64,000 nt of DNA. Origin: Obelidium mucronatum. Lineage: Eukaryota > Chytridiomycota > Chytridiomycetes > Chytridiales > Chytriomycetaceae. A program made the position numbers and the translations under genes. A model generated the notes under the pieces. The model was given only the letters and a program-made list of their open reading frames with translations, searched no databases and was not told where the DNA came from. Where the stretch lies: contig JAIVFH010000050.1 of assembly GCA_025765595.1 (NCBI GenBank), positions 62,001-126,000 on the forward strand, in the 5' to 3' direction. This document shows positions 1-13,000 of this stretch, piece by piece (the first letter of the stretch is position 1; every line of letters starts with the position of its first letter).

Positions 1-373
1 GCATACATGCATCAACAACAGTTACAAATGCAACAACAGCATCAACAGCAATTGATGCTTGCAGCTGCGGCATCTGCAAAGTCGCGGGGGACAGTTACCT
101 CCGGGATTTATGGCGGGAATAAACGGTGGTGTTGGTGGTGGTGGGCTTGATGGTGCACCTTTCAACAATAATGGTGGTGGGCCGAGTGGTGGATTTAATC
201 CCATGTTGATGAATCCACCGATGATGATGGGGATGGGGATGGGGATGCAGGGTTATATGATGGGTAGTGGAACTGGTGCAGGTGCGCCTGGCGCCATGGG
301 AGCATCAATGGGATATGCTAATAGTGGGTATCCACCATATCAAGAGAATCCCGAATCTGAAAATAAAGAATGA
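1..373 (+). CDS. C-terminal end of a Gln-rich then Gly/Met-rich protein (5' partial)
   Basis: Open at the left edge of the window. The first ~28 codons, in the frame starting at base 1, are Gln- and Ala-rich. From about base 80 the coding-like sequence continues one frame over as a Gly/Asn-rich and then Met/Gly-rich tail (repeated MGMGM, PPMMMG) ending ...NPESENKE and TGA at 371-373. The switch falls on a run of five G near base 85, and one G fewer would join both halves, so an indel error is likely. Such low-complexity tails are common in fungal RNA-binding and transcription proteins. No domain is visible and no function is assigned. Bases 374-602 are a likely 3' UTR with poly-T and AATAAA-like stretches. 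Confidence 0.6.
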
Positions 374-602
374 TTCCCCGCCTCGATTTTTCCCCCTTTT
401 TTTTTTAAAACTGGAGGGAATAAAAGTTCGAAGGACGTCAGAGCAAGATCTGGCAAACCCCCAGTTTCAAGCAAGTAGAAAAGAAGAGAGGGAGTCTGTG
501 CACGTTTTCAAAGAGTTTGTGCATATGTCCACGAATCAATGAGAGCTGAGAGAGAGGATATATTTTTTCAAAGAACTGCCGCGAAATAAAGGTTAAGATT
601 CC

Positions 603-872
603 TTAACAAAAAAGGCGTAGGACGCTTTCAATCGATGAATGTAATGCTGAAAGTAGTTGGTCTGATTTTAAAGAAAGTGGCGAAGAGTGCAGAGCGGTTT
701 CAACTATCAGAGAATGCGCAGGAAGCCCATATTCGATGATACCCAGGAAGAAGTCCCACATATTGTCCGGTTCCCATTTTGACTTCATTATTAGTATTGG
801 CATTGGCTCCGTCTGGGTTTCTGATGTCTTATAGACAGACGCAAGTGGGACTTTGATTTGTTGTGGATTCAT
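603..872 (-). CDS. Small hypothetical protein (89 aa)
   Basis: Single open frame of 89 codons starting MNPQQIKVPL and ending SVLRLFC. It has ordinary composition and no signal peptide, membrane segment or motif that I recognise. The centre (WEPDNMWDFFLGIIEYGLP) looks like a folded, amphipathic protein. It is divergent from the DNA-PKcs gene and shares a 145-bp promoter region with it. Its 3' end faces the previous gene. It could be a full small gene, one exon of a longer gene, or chance. Confidence 0.35.
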   Translation of the reverse strand: MNPQQIKVPLASVYKTSETQTEPMPILIMKSKWEPDNMWDFFLGIIEYGLPAHSLIVETALHSSPLSLKSDQLLSALHSSIESVLRLFC

Positions 873-1017
873 TCTGTTTCTTTACAACAAAACGAATAAA
901 CGTGAAAGCATAGAATGAATATTCACGGAAATCGAGATTTCAATAGAAAATCAAATCAATTCTTTTAGTTATGAAGAATACCTTCTAAGTTGTAGCGTTG
1001 TTTTATTATTTAAAAAT
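873..1017. promoter_or_regulatory. Short divergent intergenic region before DNA-PKcs
   Basis: AT-rich stretch of 145 bp between the start of the minus-strand small ORF and the ATG of the DNA-PKcs gene at 1018. If the small ORF is real this is a bidirectional promoter. No clear TATA box or known operator is visible, only A/T runs. Confidence 0.35.
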
Positions 1018-4000
1018 ATGGAGTTGGTCACACAGCTAGAACATCTAGCGAATCGACCCGACAATGCCGAAGCAGGCGTTGTTGATCTACAAAACCAAAT
1101 AGTTCGAATGCATTCTGATCGCAAGCGTTAGTTTTAATTAATGTCCAACCTTGTTTTTGTTTCTGTCAAGCTGATGAGTGTGTTGTGGATTAGCTTTGGC
1201 CATGTCTGCTCTCTTCAACAAACAAGGCGGCATCCTTTCTGTCCTGAAAACCAATCGAGAGTCGTTTACTCCGAAAGCAAAGTATCTGATGCTTGACTTT
1301 ATTGCGGAACTGGTCAAGAAACAGTATGCAACGAGTGAGAATGTCCCAGCCGATATACACGTAAACCATACTCTCTCATAACGACACAAAACGAAAATTG
1401 AGGCTGATATTTTGTTTGTTTTTTTACTATTCGGAAAAAAGGCAACATGTTGGCTGCTCTTCAGCCATTCCAAAGAACTCTCTGCCGTAAAAAAGAGTGC
1501 TGTCCACGTTCTCGTCGCGTTGGTGGAGGAAAAGCTGTTGGATTCCAGTGCTTTGGAAGCAATGATCAAGCGATTCATGACTTCTTTTATTCAGAACCAG
1601 TCGAAGCTTGTATCTTCAGGTGTGGAAAGCAACCTCTGGCCAGGTCATGAAAACTTATTTTGCCATATACCGTAGTCAAATGCGCTATTCTTGAACTGTT
1701 TGGGGCATCCGTGAGATACTATCCCGACTCATTCACGATTGATAAACAAGATCCTGAACACATTAAACGGCGGCTGTTGACGACAATGTCTACGTGCATT
1801 AATTCTTCCAATCCAGACATGGAATTATTGGCAGGCGCAGTTTTAGGGCTGGGAAACTATCTTTATTCGTTTGATATTACAGAAGGTTTGTGTTTTTGAG
1901 GATCGCGTTTCATACTCTTCACATGAAAAACTAAATGACCACTAACGCTCACAAAAAAAAAAGCCGAATCCAAAGACTGCATTTGCAACAATCAGGAAAA
2001 TGATTATTCCTTTGGAGAATCAGACGCGTTATGCTGTTCCAAAAGGTTTGATATTCGGGCAAGCCACATTGTTTTGACTTCTAATTTATCCCACAGCTGG
2101 ATTGATATTCATCAAGGAACATGCTGAAAAATTTAGATTGCAGATCTGCGCTGATAGAGATGCTGTTTTGTTCATACATGGCTGTTTGAAGAACATGTCA
2201 AGCCATCCCAACCGCGACTTGCACAAACTTGGTTATGGCTGCAATGACAGCATTCTTGAAACAGGTATCGACACGACTGGCGCATGACCGACATTATATA
2301 TTTATGTCCTTGCTATTTTCTCAAGGTTACTCGCTTCATTGGTTGAAAAAGAACTGGGTTCCACAGAAATCGAGATATTTTGGTACTTTGTCAAAGATTT
2401 CATCAATACTCTGAACAAAGCGACTTCGGATCAATATATGGAGTTGTCCTTGGCGGTTCGAGGGCTCGGTTTGTTCGCTGGTCCGTGTAAGAGTTCTTTT
2501 GGCAGAGAAGGAGTTGATGGAACTTCAATCAATTTTGGTTCGCAAGCTTTCATCCTTGACTTCCAGGTTAGCAGATAAAAAGGTTTTATTTTGTTTGTCG
2601 CCTGACATTGGTCTTTTTGTCAAGTTCCAATGATGCCAAGTATGCTCATATATCGGCTTTTATGGATGCATTTCAGATGCTTGCGCACGAATGCAAGACA
2701 ATCAACACGGAATTTGTGACGGCTATAGGTTTCAATTCTGGTTTATTTTTTTTCTTTGCTCACTCATGGAATACTAGAGGAAATATCTGTGTCGATGACT
2801 TTGAACTTTTCCAAAGTACGCGTTTACTATCGCCCACCGCTTGTAAACTCGTTTGTTGAGCTTCTGTGGGAATTGAATCAACATGGCCTGCTGCGGTCGT
2901 TTTGGGGCCGAATGGGTATGATAAATTGATAAATCCTTGAGGTTTATCTGACCCATCTCCAAAACAAAAAAAACAAAAACATCAACAGCAAAGCAACTCC
3001 TCGTCATTTCTTGCGTTGAAAAAGAACACGACGCAAATACGTCTGATGAACTTGCAGCTGAATCGCGTGATCCATCTTGGAAAGAATACACCACGTTTTG
3101 GGAGTCACTCTTCTCGTCATCAAAACAAGACTGGGCCAAAGAGGATCTTGAAAAGTTTCGGCATATTTTGTATGATGGAATGATTCACTGCCATCCTGGA
3201 ACTCCCCGGGAATTTAAATTTGAACATGAGGGAGCGTGAAGTAGAGGGAGTGGATAATACTAGTGGAGGAGGAGGGAATTCTAAGAAGCAAGCTGTTTCG
3301 ATTTCCGCGGACGCTTCCAAGCTTGTGGCGGATAATCCAGCTGATTTTGTTGTATTCGTCGCGTTTGTCAGTCTCTGTGATGCCTTGCTCCCGAAAATAC
3401 AAGTTGTCTTGTTTGAAAAATGGATTTTTGTCGCAGGACAAAAGTTGATATCTTATTCGTCACATCATCCGCTTGTCAGTGGCTTTTACAAATTGTTTGG
3501 TGTGGTGTTGACGATTTCCGAGTCTTTGAAGTATTTTGCGGTGAAGGGATGCTGGTCCAGATGATATGGTTAGTTTCTTGTTTCTTGAGAAGGTGTTTCG
3601 CTGACAGCATACGCATCAATCGAAAGGATCATGACGGGATACCAGAAGTCATCGACTCTCAAAAGTCAGCCCATTCGTTATTCTCAAACTACATTGCGGA
3701 AGTTCTTCTGAAAATGCGCCAATTCAAAGACGACCTACTTGTATCCTGCCTCAAGATGGTTCTTGCATCTCCCATCGAACTCACACGAATCGAAGTCTCT
3801 TTGCCTTCCGATTATTGAGTCTTTGAAAATGGGGCTGAGTTATACTCCATTAGCAATTGTGGCGTTGGACGCTATTGAATCATGGGCCAAAAAATTGGAT
3901 CGAAAAGTGTTGAAGCCTTCCTATGGCAGAGTTTTGCCGTCTTTGAATGATTATTTGATGTTGGATTTAGACACTGGCGATTCTGTTGCAGCAAGTACGA

Positions 4001-7000
4001 GCACTGGAAAGTTTGCAAAAAAGTCGCGCTCAAAGCATTTGAAAACTCATGGTGTCTCTGAACGAGAGGTTTCTAATTTTTATGCTTTTGTTTTGTGGTA
4101 CTGGTTTTTTTTTAGCCAAGAGGTTAATATTGAAAATAGATGGACGAGCAAGCCATACAAACTCTAAAAACTATTCAAATTCGTATTTTGAAGCTGTTGG
4201 GGAGTCTTGGTCAAGATAGTAGACTGATGTTGAGTGATTCTGTTGCAAATGCGAATCTCATTGCTTGGGATACAACAAAGAATCTGAAATTCCAGATTCC
4301 GTTTAAGGAAGCTATTTTCGACGTCTACTTCGGTAAAGAAGAACCCAGAATCACTTGGTTACTTAGTTTTCAAGTGTTGCTTTCACAGATGATATGCTTC
4401 CTCGGATAATCGAATTGGCCGAGTCCTCTCCAGATCGCAAAACAAAAGTAGCCGCAAACGAATTGCTACACGCGCTTGTGATTATCATGATTGGAGGAAG
4501 TCAAAACAGATCCGAGACAGACGCAAGGGTAAATCTGAAGACACAGTCAAACACTTGACATCAACTAAACCAACTTATTACTTAAGACGCCGTATCATAT
4601 GATCTACGTGAAAATTTTCCCAGTGCTGCTTAGGCTTGCTGTCGACTTGGACAAAGTGACAAGAGAGCTTTTCCGTCCTTTGGTTATTCAGCTTGTGCAT
4701 TGGCTGACTAAAAACAGCAAGTACGAGAATCCCGAAACGATGGCCCTCTTGCAGGCCAGTTTTGATGCTGTTGCTAGTTCAAATGGACCTGTAAGTAAAT
4801 AATCCCTACAAGAAATAATACTCTAGAAATGCTAATGCTAATGCCTCCCGCAGTTACGGGAATTTGGAGCGGAATGCATTGCCGAATATTTAAAGTGGTC
4901 CATTAAACACGCATCCGAAAAAGAACTGGAGAATAACCCAATCAATGCAAAGTCATTGTTCAAAAGAATGTATGGCTTATGCCAACACTCAAGCCCCACA
5001 AAGAGATTGAGTGCCGCCATCATTGTCAACCGAATATATACCATTTTCAGAGAAAGCAATGCATTAGTGGATGTCTTCACTGTGGAAATCTTATATTACC
5101 TGATGTTCAGTTTGAAGCTTGCGGATGGCGATAATCCAGCTTTAGGTACATTATTATAGTTCGATGAATATCTGTTTGGCATTCTAATTTTGCCGAATCC
5201 CGTCATCAGGCACTCTGTCTCTTGCCAAAATCGCCATTGACAACATGGCGAAGATAATCGTTGTTAAGTACGACATATTTATCAGGAGAGGCAATAACAG
5301 AAGGACATTTCCGGGAGTGGATCAGTGTGACTTGGCAAATGTGGTTCGATGGATTTTTGAAGAGTCTCGCTCAAAAGAGTTGGAGTACTCGTACAAATGC
5401 ATTGAGCTTTTCGATAAATTTGCCCAGAAGCTTGGAGGTTTGGATTCCAGTGATAACTTTGATTTGTCCTAATAACGACTTCCGTTTCTCAGGAGTTTCA
5501 TCGTGGATCAAAAATGCTTTGGCGAAGACCGGACCGCTACATTTATAATCTATTCGATGTGCCAGAAGCTGCAATTATTGATGAGCCCATTGGATCTGCA
5601 AAACAGCAGTCCTGGCTCTTGTCCCTCAGATCAAGCCTTATTCTTTATCGCTATTTGATTGATCGAAACGCTTTAGCTCCTTCGGCAATATTTCAATTAT
5701 CTGGCGTTGTGGCCTCAATTACTACGTTTTTAAAAGTCTGTGATGATAAAGAAGTGTCGACTCTGACTGCTGCAGTCAAGAAGTGGAAGTCAGATAGGGC
5801 GTTTGTCTTTTTGAAGGTGTTGGAACTTATCCACTCAGCCCACAGCCGCTTGTCACCCTCCGAAAAGACTGTTCTGGATCCCATTTTCTCCTGCCAATCG
5901 TTCTACAATTTGCTCGGATTGACTGTATTCGAGCCCCAGGCCGTTGGATTTGATGTCGCGTTGCAAGAAACCAAATCCGAGCTTTTTAACCGTACGGTAG
6001 AAGTTATTGGCAGTCTTAACCGGAATTTCAGCTCAGCATTCAAGTCCAAGTTGATTGCAGCGTTTGCCGCATTGCTCGCCAGCAGTGAGATTGATTTGAG
6101 AAACACAGATATTTCATCTCGATCTCAAACAACGAAATACCTTCAAGCAACAAGTGGCTTAAAGATCGTTCGATGTTGCTCAATGCTCCAACCAGTCTTG
6201 CAAAAAATAGGAACCAGCCAAAGCCAGTACATGACTCAAATCTTGAATAATATTTCAAATTTATTGAAATCGAATGACTTGGTTCAAATTGAGTTGGGTG
6301 GAAGCATTCTGTCTGAATGCCTGGAGTGCGAAGATTCGAGAATGGCCGCGTTCAAGACTGTTTTGTGCCCCCCGACTCAAGATCAAGGAAGCATTGCTTT
6401 AGCAAAGGAAAAATACGAAAAGTTGGCAGCCTTTATAAATTGTGGTATTTGCCGGTATCCCAACTCGTTTGTTGAGGTTTTGCAAGGAGGCGTTGAAAAC
6501 TCCCTGGTACTTTTGGTCTTGGATAATTTCTTAAACTGGCTGGGTTCGCCCGGTGGATCTTTTGAGAAGGATGTGGAGTCGTTTATTCAACAGGTTAACG
6601 GTTATCTAAGTTTGGAACATCTTCCTCGATAATGAGTTGTTGCTAACTTTTTGAGCAGATCACTGAAACAGATGGATTTGTGAAAACTGCTGTTCTACTG
6701 TACGATCGTGCTGGAGAGGATGTTCTCACAAGATTCTGGCGGAAAATACTGCAAGTTAAACCCGATCGTTTGAATATAGCCGCCGATAATGCGTTTTCAG
6801 AGACATTTTGGAACGAGTTCTTCATTGGCTTTAACTTCAAATCGTCTCTCAAAAGATTAAATGTTCTGTTTGAGTTGCTCCCATTGGTAATCTTGACACC
6901 AAAGAGTCAGAGAATAGAAGACTCCCTGTCCAGTATTGTGACTGAAAAGTTCCCACTTGTGTCGCAAACAGTGGATGGAACAGATGAATTGTAGGTTCCA

Positions 7001-10000
7001 ATTCATTGTGTTTTGTATGCTGATGCAATTTTAGATTGGATGATTACCGAGTGTCAATGAGCAAACTGTTGAATATAATGCAACAGGCGGCTGGTTCCAC
7101 TGTTTTGGAGAGAGTCCTGATCTTGCATTTATGTCGTGATGCCAACCACGCTTTTAACGAAGCGTTTGTTGACGCGTTGTCCATCAAAGTTCCCAAAATG
7201 ACATCCAATGTACTTTCAGAGCTATGGAAGTTTGCTTTCGAGTGAGGCTTCCCTCTATTGGATTGGTTTGTATTTTACTAACACTACCATAGATTCGCTG
7301 TCCAAGGGAAAAACATGCCCGACCTTCGCTTGAATGTTGCAAAAACTCTTTTACTACCGATTTTGCAGTCTATGCAGCAGATGATCTCATCGGGTTTTAC
7401 GTTGCGAATGTTAAGGAAATCATGACAATTCTAGGGGCAATTACACCCAATGAAGACGAAGCTGCAACCAAGCACATCCTAGTGACCAAAACCATATGCT
7501 TCTTTTTGATGGAAACGGCATATAAGGTTAGACAGAAATACCTCCATTCGATGATAGCTCATTGATTGTGATTTGCAGCGTGTCCCATCCAGCGAACTTC
7601 ATTCAGCAACTGGCCGCGTTTTGAAATCCTTTGTTGGACCTGCCAAAACAGGAGAGAAAGAGATAACTATTGCCTTGATTAAAGCCGGAGGAGACTTTAA
7701 AAAGAAACAGCCATTGGACAGTGCAGCGATCGCTCCTTATCGCCTATCCTTGAATCAATCATCGTTCAATGCTATCTCAGCCTGCCTCTTAGCGACTCAA
7801 AGTCTTGCAAAAGTTGAAATTTTCAACGCGTACCTGTTTGTCGAAAAGCCATTGTTGTGGGACAACATTGTGGATACCTCGGTATGCATTTAAATGCTTC
7901 TGAATAAGATAAATTAATTACTGGTACATTAGAAATCTATATTTATATCCACGGACCTGGATTCACCACTGATTCGCGTTGGGATTAGAGAGTTCAGCGA
8001 GAAATCGTCGTCGTTAGCTGCGAAAAAGAAGTATATCTCAACACAATTTTTAGCCGACAGCTCGTTGAGCCAAATGTCTTCCTTATTTGGGAAGGGGTAA
8101 GAGCAAGGACCATTTTCTCAACCGGTATCAAAGATTGATTTGGTATTAGATCCCAGGCGACAGTCCTTGACACAGTCTTCCCTCCCATCAATCACCCAGA
8201 GTATATCGTCGATGGGGTCACAAACAGACTTCTCAACCCAGTTTATTGGAACTGATTTATCGTTAAATGATGTTGTCGGGGAGCTTGAATTGGTATTCAT
8301 TGACTGAATGGCGTGTTTTTCTGAGTGCGTAACTGATGGTTTATAGGATATTGTGAATGGGAATATTTGCATGAAAGGAATTCTCTCTGTGATAAATCGC
8401 CTTCCTTTTTCAGACAAGGATATCGATATGCCGGTTTGGATGAAAAGTTTGTTGGGCAAGATAGAAAAACCTGGTAAATTCGTCGCATTTATTAGTGGAA
8501 ACTATCTGACCTGTCTCTGTTTCAGACACGCATATCAATATAAGGCTCTTTATTGCCAAAATTGTTATCAACATCACATCTGTCTTCACTCCTTTTGCAA
8601 AGTTTTGGTGGAAACCGATAGCCCAGCTCATTCAAGATGCCGATTTGTTTGGGAGCGGAATTAACTACTTTGTTCAGGTTTCGTATATGAAATTGCTGTC
8701 ATTCGTGTCTCAAATCTAAATTAGGACTTGTGCTTGATTTTAATGGAGTGGACAAAGAATGCGAATTCTTTCACAAAGACAACAGACAAGGAGGTTATTT
8801 TGAAAACGATTCGATGGTTGATACGCCATTGCAATCATGAGTCCAAATCAACAATTCGCAATCATTTGAGAATTGTCCGAGCTTTGATTGAAAATTGGAA
8901 GCCTTACGTTATCGCACCCTCAGTAAGTCGGACTTTGGCACGATATATCTTTTCAGACGTGAATGATAAATAGGATGTCATCTTTGACTTGTTGCACGCA
9001 AAAGTCGACGTTAACTCCAAGTCCGAAAAATACTTGAACTTGACTGGAATCTATGTCTTGCAATCCTTTGTTGCCAACGATATCGCTTTTTACGATCCGA
9101 ACGGATTGACCGATAGAATATTCTCTGAGACTGAAATGCTCGACCTTCTCAACGGACTTCTTATTTCATCAAAGTATAAGGAACTGTTTTCACCTTTGGC
9201 TGAATGCGTAGGAGATGTTCTGGCGTACTTGGACAAGATTGGCAGTGCGTCGAGGTTTCCATTTTTGTGCAAGGTTGATGAGGCTTGCAAACGGCGCAGC
9301 GCTCTGGAAACAAAATCCTATATTCAGATTGTCAATCGAATCAGTGTCAATTATCCGAGAATCTTGGAATCGCAGTATAAAAACTTGCTGAATTTGTTTT
9401 CTAAACTGGACTTGGATCTTAAAGGCAAAACATTGGAAGCCTTGCTTTCGTTTGCTGATGAGATTCCTGATTTGTTCACTGAAATTATTGGTTTGGACTT
9501 GGAAGACATTCTCCGCAGCCAAGATGAAGAATGCCAAACGTTTACGCTTGGTATCTTGGGTATTCTGGCTCCGAGCTTGACTCGCCAGCAAATATCAAAG
9601 TTCCTGCCAATGTCTGTGGAGATATTTCTACTGCATCAATCGGACCGCTGCCGTGCCGCCTTCTTCTCGTTGGTGCATAAACTGAATGAATGCGCATTCT
9701 GTGAAATCTGACTGAAGATCTGAAGAGGCTGGTGAAATTCTCACTTTTAAGGGGTTTGTCGGATTCGGATGATGGAATTCGAAACAGTCTGCTCGAATTC
9801 TTCAACAACAAAGTTTTTGGGAGAAAAAACCTGTGTTTGAAAGAGCACTCGACTTGATTAGGGTTTGTATAATACGGATTCATTATCGGGACTAAAGAAA
9901 AAAAACCTACATTAGCGAATGGTACATTCCAGAAGTGGAAGATGTCTTCTTGAAATACAGCGTCCACTTCTTGCTGGAAGCGTCGAAACTAACTCCAGTA

Positions 10001-13000
10001 TTTGAGCAAAAAGTGTACGACCGTGGGTTGCCTGATGCACGATTCAATGATCGAGATATTGTTGTTGATCTTGTTTGGGAAAAGAGTTCATCCTATGTTA
10101 CCACTCTTTGCTGCCACTCAAGATGGCGTAAGTTTACTTCCGAGTGCTGGTCTCTTATCGATTGTTTAATAACGCAGAAACTTAGCCATCGTTTAGCATG
10201 GATGATAACGGAGGGGCTGTTCGCATGACACAAGACATGGTATGGACACCGACACAAGGTAGGTCTCTATTTTGCCGTATTTTCCTCGTTTTAATTCTTG
10301 AAACGTAAGATGTAAATGCAAAGTCGGCCCGAAATATGTTCTCCCGAGCTCCCTCTGAATTTGATGCCAGAAGTCAAAGTCAGTCATTGTCGACACAACC
10401 GGGGGTCAATAGGTATGCTTCTTGTGCAACAAAGCTGAATCGTAACACATTGCCCCAGAAATACTATCCGTCGATCGTACGCGACAAAAAAGGAGAGCAC
10501 GTTTTTCGCATATGATGCCGAACGTAAAAAGAAGGAGAGCCGCAATATTGATCGGTTCAAGAAGTCTGCCTCCCAAAGAAGCGTGACTCTCTTCCGGAAG
10601 TATCGCGAAGGAGAACTGCCTGACATTGAAATCAAGCACAGAGAAGTAATTGCTCCTTTGCAGTCACTTGCTGCAAGGGACAATGATATATCTCGTCAGC
10701 TTTTCTCCTATTTTGGCGACCCGGATTTCAACCGATCAGTCTGTAAGTGCGCTGAAAAAAAGTATCTGCTTCGTTGTGTCTTGTCTTATCTGTTTGAAAA
10801 GGTGAACGGGGAAGAGATTGGTTTGGCCTTCAACACAGTGTTCAGAACGTCTTCAGCTTTGTCGGCGCCTTTTATCGGATCCCTGCTTCAAGTTATGTTT
10901 AACAACTCGGAACTGATTCAACGCGCAAATCCGGCCTTGATCGCTCACGTGGCATCTGGAAGCTCCAATTTCGAACTTGGAGCTCTGGTCATGTAAGTAA
11001 ATGCTGCGCAATTCCTTGGAAGTTCTAACTCCCAGGCCCAAAAAAAATAGAGAAAAGGGCATTCAAGATGGCTTATTTTCATCGTCAGACGCCAAGCGCT
11101 CCAAGACGGGTGCCCGAGCACTCAAGAAGAGTCCCGAAGGGTGGGTCCCACTGGCGTCGCTGTTCAAAGACATCAAGCAAGTTGAAGTGTATCAAAGGTA
11201 AATAACATTCGTCTATTTGGGTCTTTATACATTAAGTGTGCGAAAAAAAAACAGCATTTACGAATCTCATATTGCGTCGTCTGTCATAACGAAAGAAGCC
11301 ATCGCCGCCGAACTCTTGGGTGATTTTGAAACAGCGAAAAACAAGTATTTGGAAGGTTTGGAGTCTGAAAACCTGGAAGCCAACGAAGCGGAACCAAAGT
11401 TATGGAGTACCGAGAGGTTAGAGTGCATGAACAAGCTTGGGGAATGGAACGATTTGGCGACTTCTGTTTTGCATGACGTTGATAACAATATTGAACGCGT
11501 GTGGGAAGAGGATAAGGTTGATCCTTATCTCAAACTATTTCTGAGATCGCATTTGAAGTTGAGGAATACATCGGCTGGTTGGTTCCCTGTGGTTTCTCTT
11601 GTTCAAGCAGGATATTAACTGTTTCAGCATTAGAAGATTCAGATATCGACGTTGGCGCAGTGAAAACCTTGATTGAAGACGCAAAGAAAGATGTGACAAA
11701 ACGGTAAATCAGTTAAATTCTTGACAACAATTAATCTGATATTTCAACAGACAAATACTTGAGCAATACTTTGCTACAGGTGAAAAGCAACTGTCGAAAA
11801 TTTTCTTTTACCAATCAAACCTGCATAGATCTCTTGGCGAACGCCTTTGCTTCCAACGACTTGAATTTGACTCGGCATTATGTTGACTTGTCGTGGAAGC
11901 GATTCATCAGCTCTTTTGCTGGGCTAAACCCGTCTGCAACCACATCAAAGATGGATATGCTGTCGTCCTTGCAGCCAGTTAGTTTCACTGCAGCATAAGC
12001 CGAAACGCGTACAACAACTAACCTTCCTTTTTTTCTTTTTGATAGATATGCGAATACGACGAGTTTCTCACGTTTGCGAAATTGGCCAGAACTGGGACAG
12101 TTTCAAAAGAAGATATCGACTCTGTGTTCTCCACATGGAGAGTGAGGTATACTGCATTTACATTGATTTCGATTTTCACTCAACTTATCAATTTGTCTTT
12201 TTTTTTAAGATTTCCTGCTTCCACGGATTCAATTTCAATCTGGGATGATGTCATTGGCAGCAGAAAGCTCATGATTTCGAAAACAAGCGCCATGTTTGAC
12301 GGCCTTGTGATCTCAAATACTGAAGATTTGGTTGCCGAGTTCCATGCAACAGTTGTTTCCGATGATTTACTCTATTCCCGGCAAATGGCGAAGGCTGCTT
12401 CCAAGCAAAATTTGTTTACGGCTGCTTCGCGCTGGCTGGAGACTGCCAATGCAAATACTGGGGAGTTTGTACCTGAATTCATGCAGCTGTATTACAAGTT
12501 CTTGTTGCGTCAATCTGATCATGAAAATGGATCCATGAACAAATTCAAGCTTCTTGAAAACATCATCAAGCACATGGATTACTATAAGGTTCCCATCCAA
12601 AAAAAATATTCTCTGCTCTTGCATGCGAAAAGAAAAAAAATCGTTTCTAATTTTGAAAACATTTAAACCTTGTAGAAATCAATCCGAAACACTGGTCCCG
12701 CTTTTCAACTCAAGTTCTTGACGCTTGAAGTCCGTGCCTTATCCAGACTTCTCAACCTTGCCCGCGACTTACCGTCAAGCGATTCATTCTTTATTGGCTT
12801 GGCATCCAGCAAATCATTGACGAAGTTTACTGGCGGCCAGAAGGTTGAAACAAAGAAGGACTTGCTTGACTTTTTCTTGAGTCGTTCAAAACTGAATATT
12901 CGGCTGCTCCATGGATTGAGTGTCCCTGCTCACAACTTCCAAAAAGGGTTGATTGAAATTGGAATGTTTGTGGACAAGGCGTTGAGATCGATTGAGACGG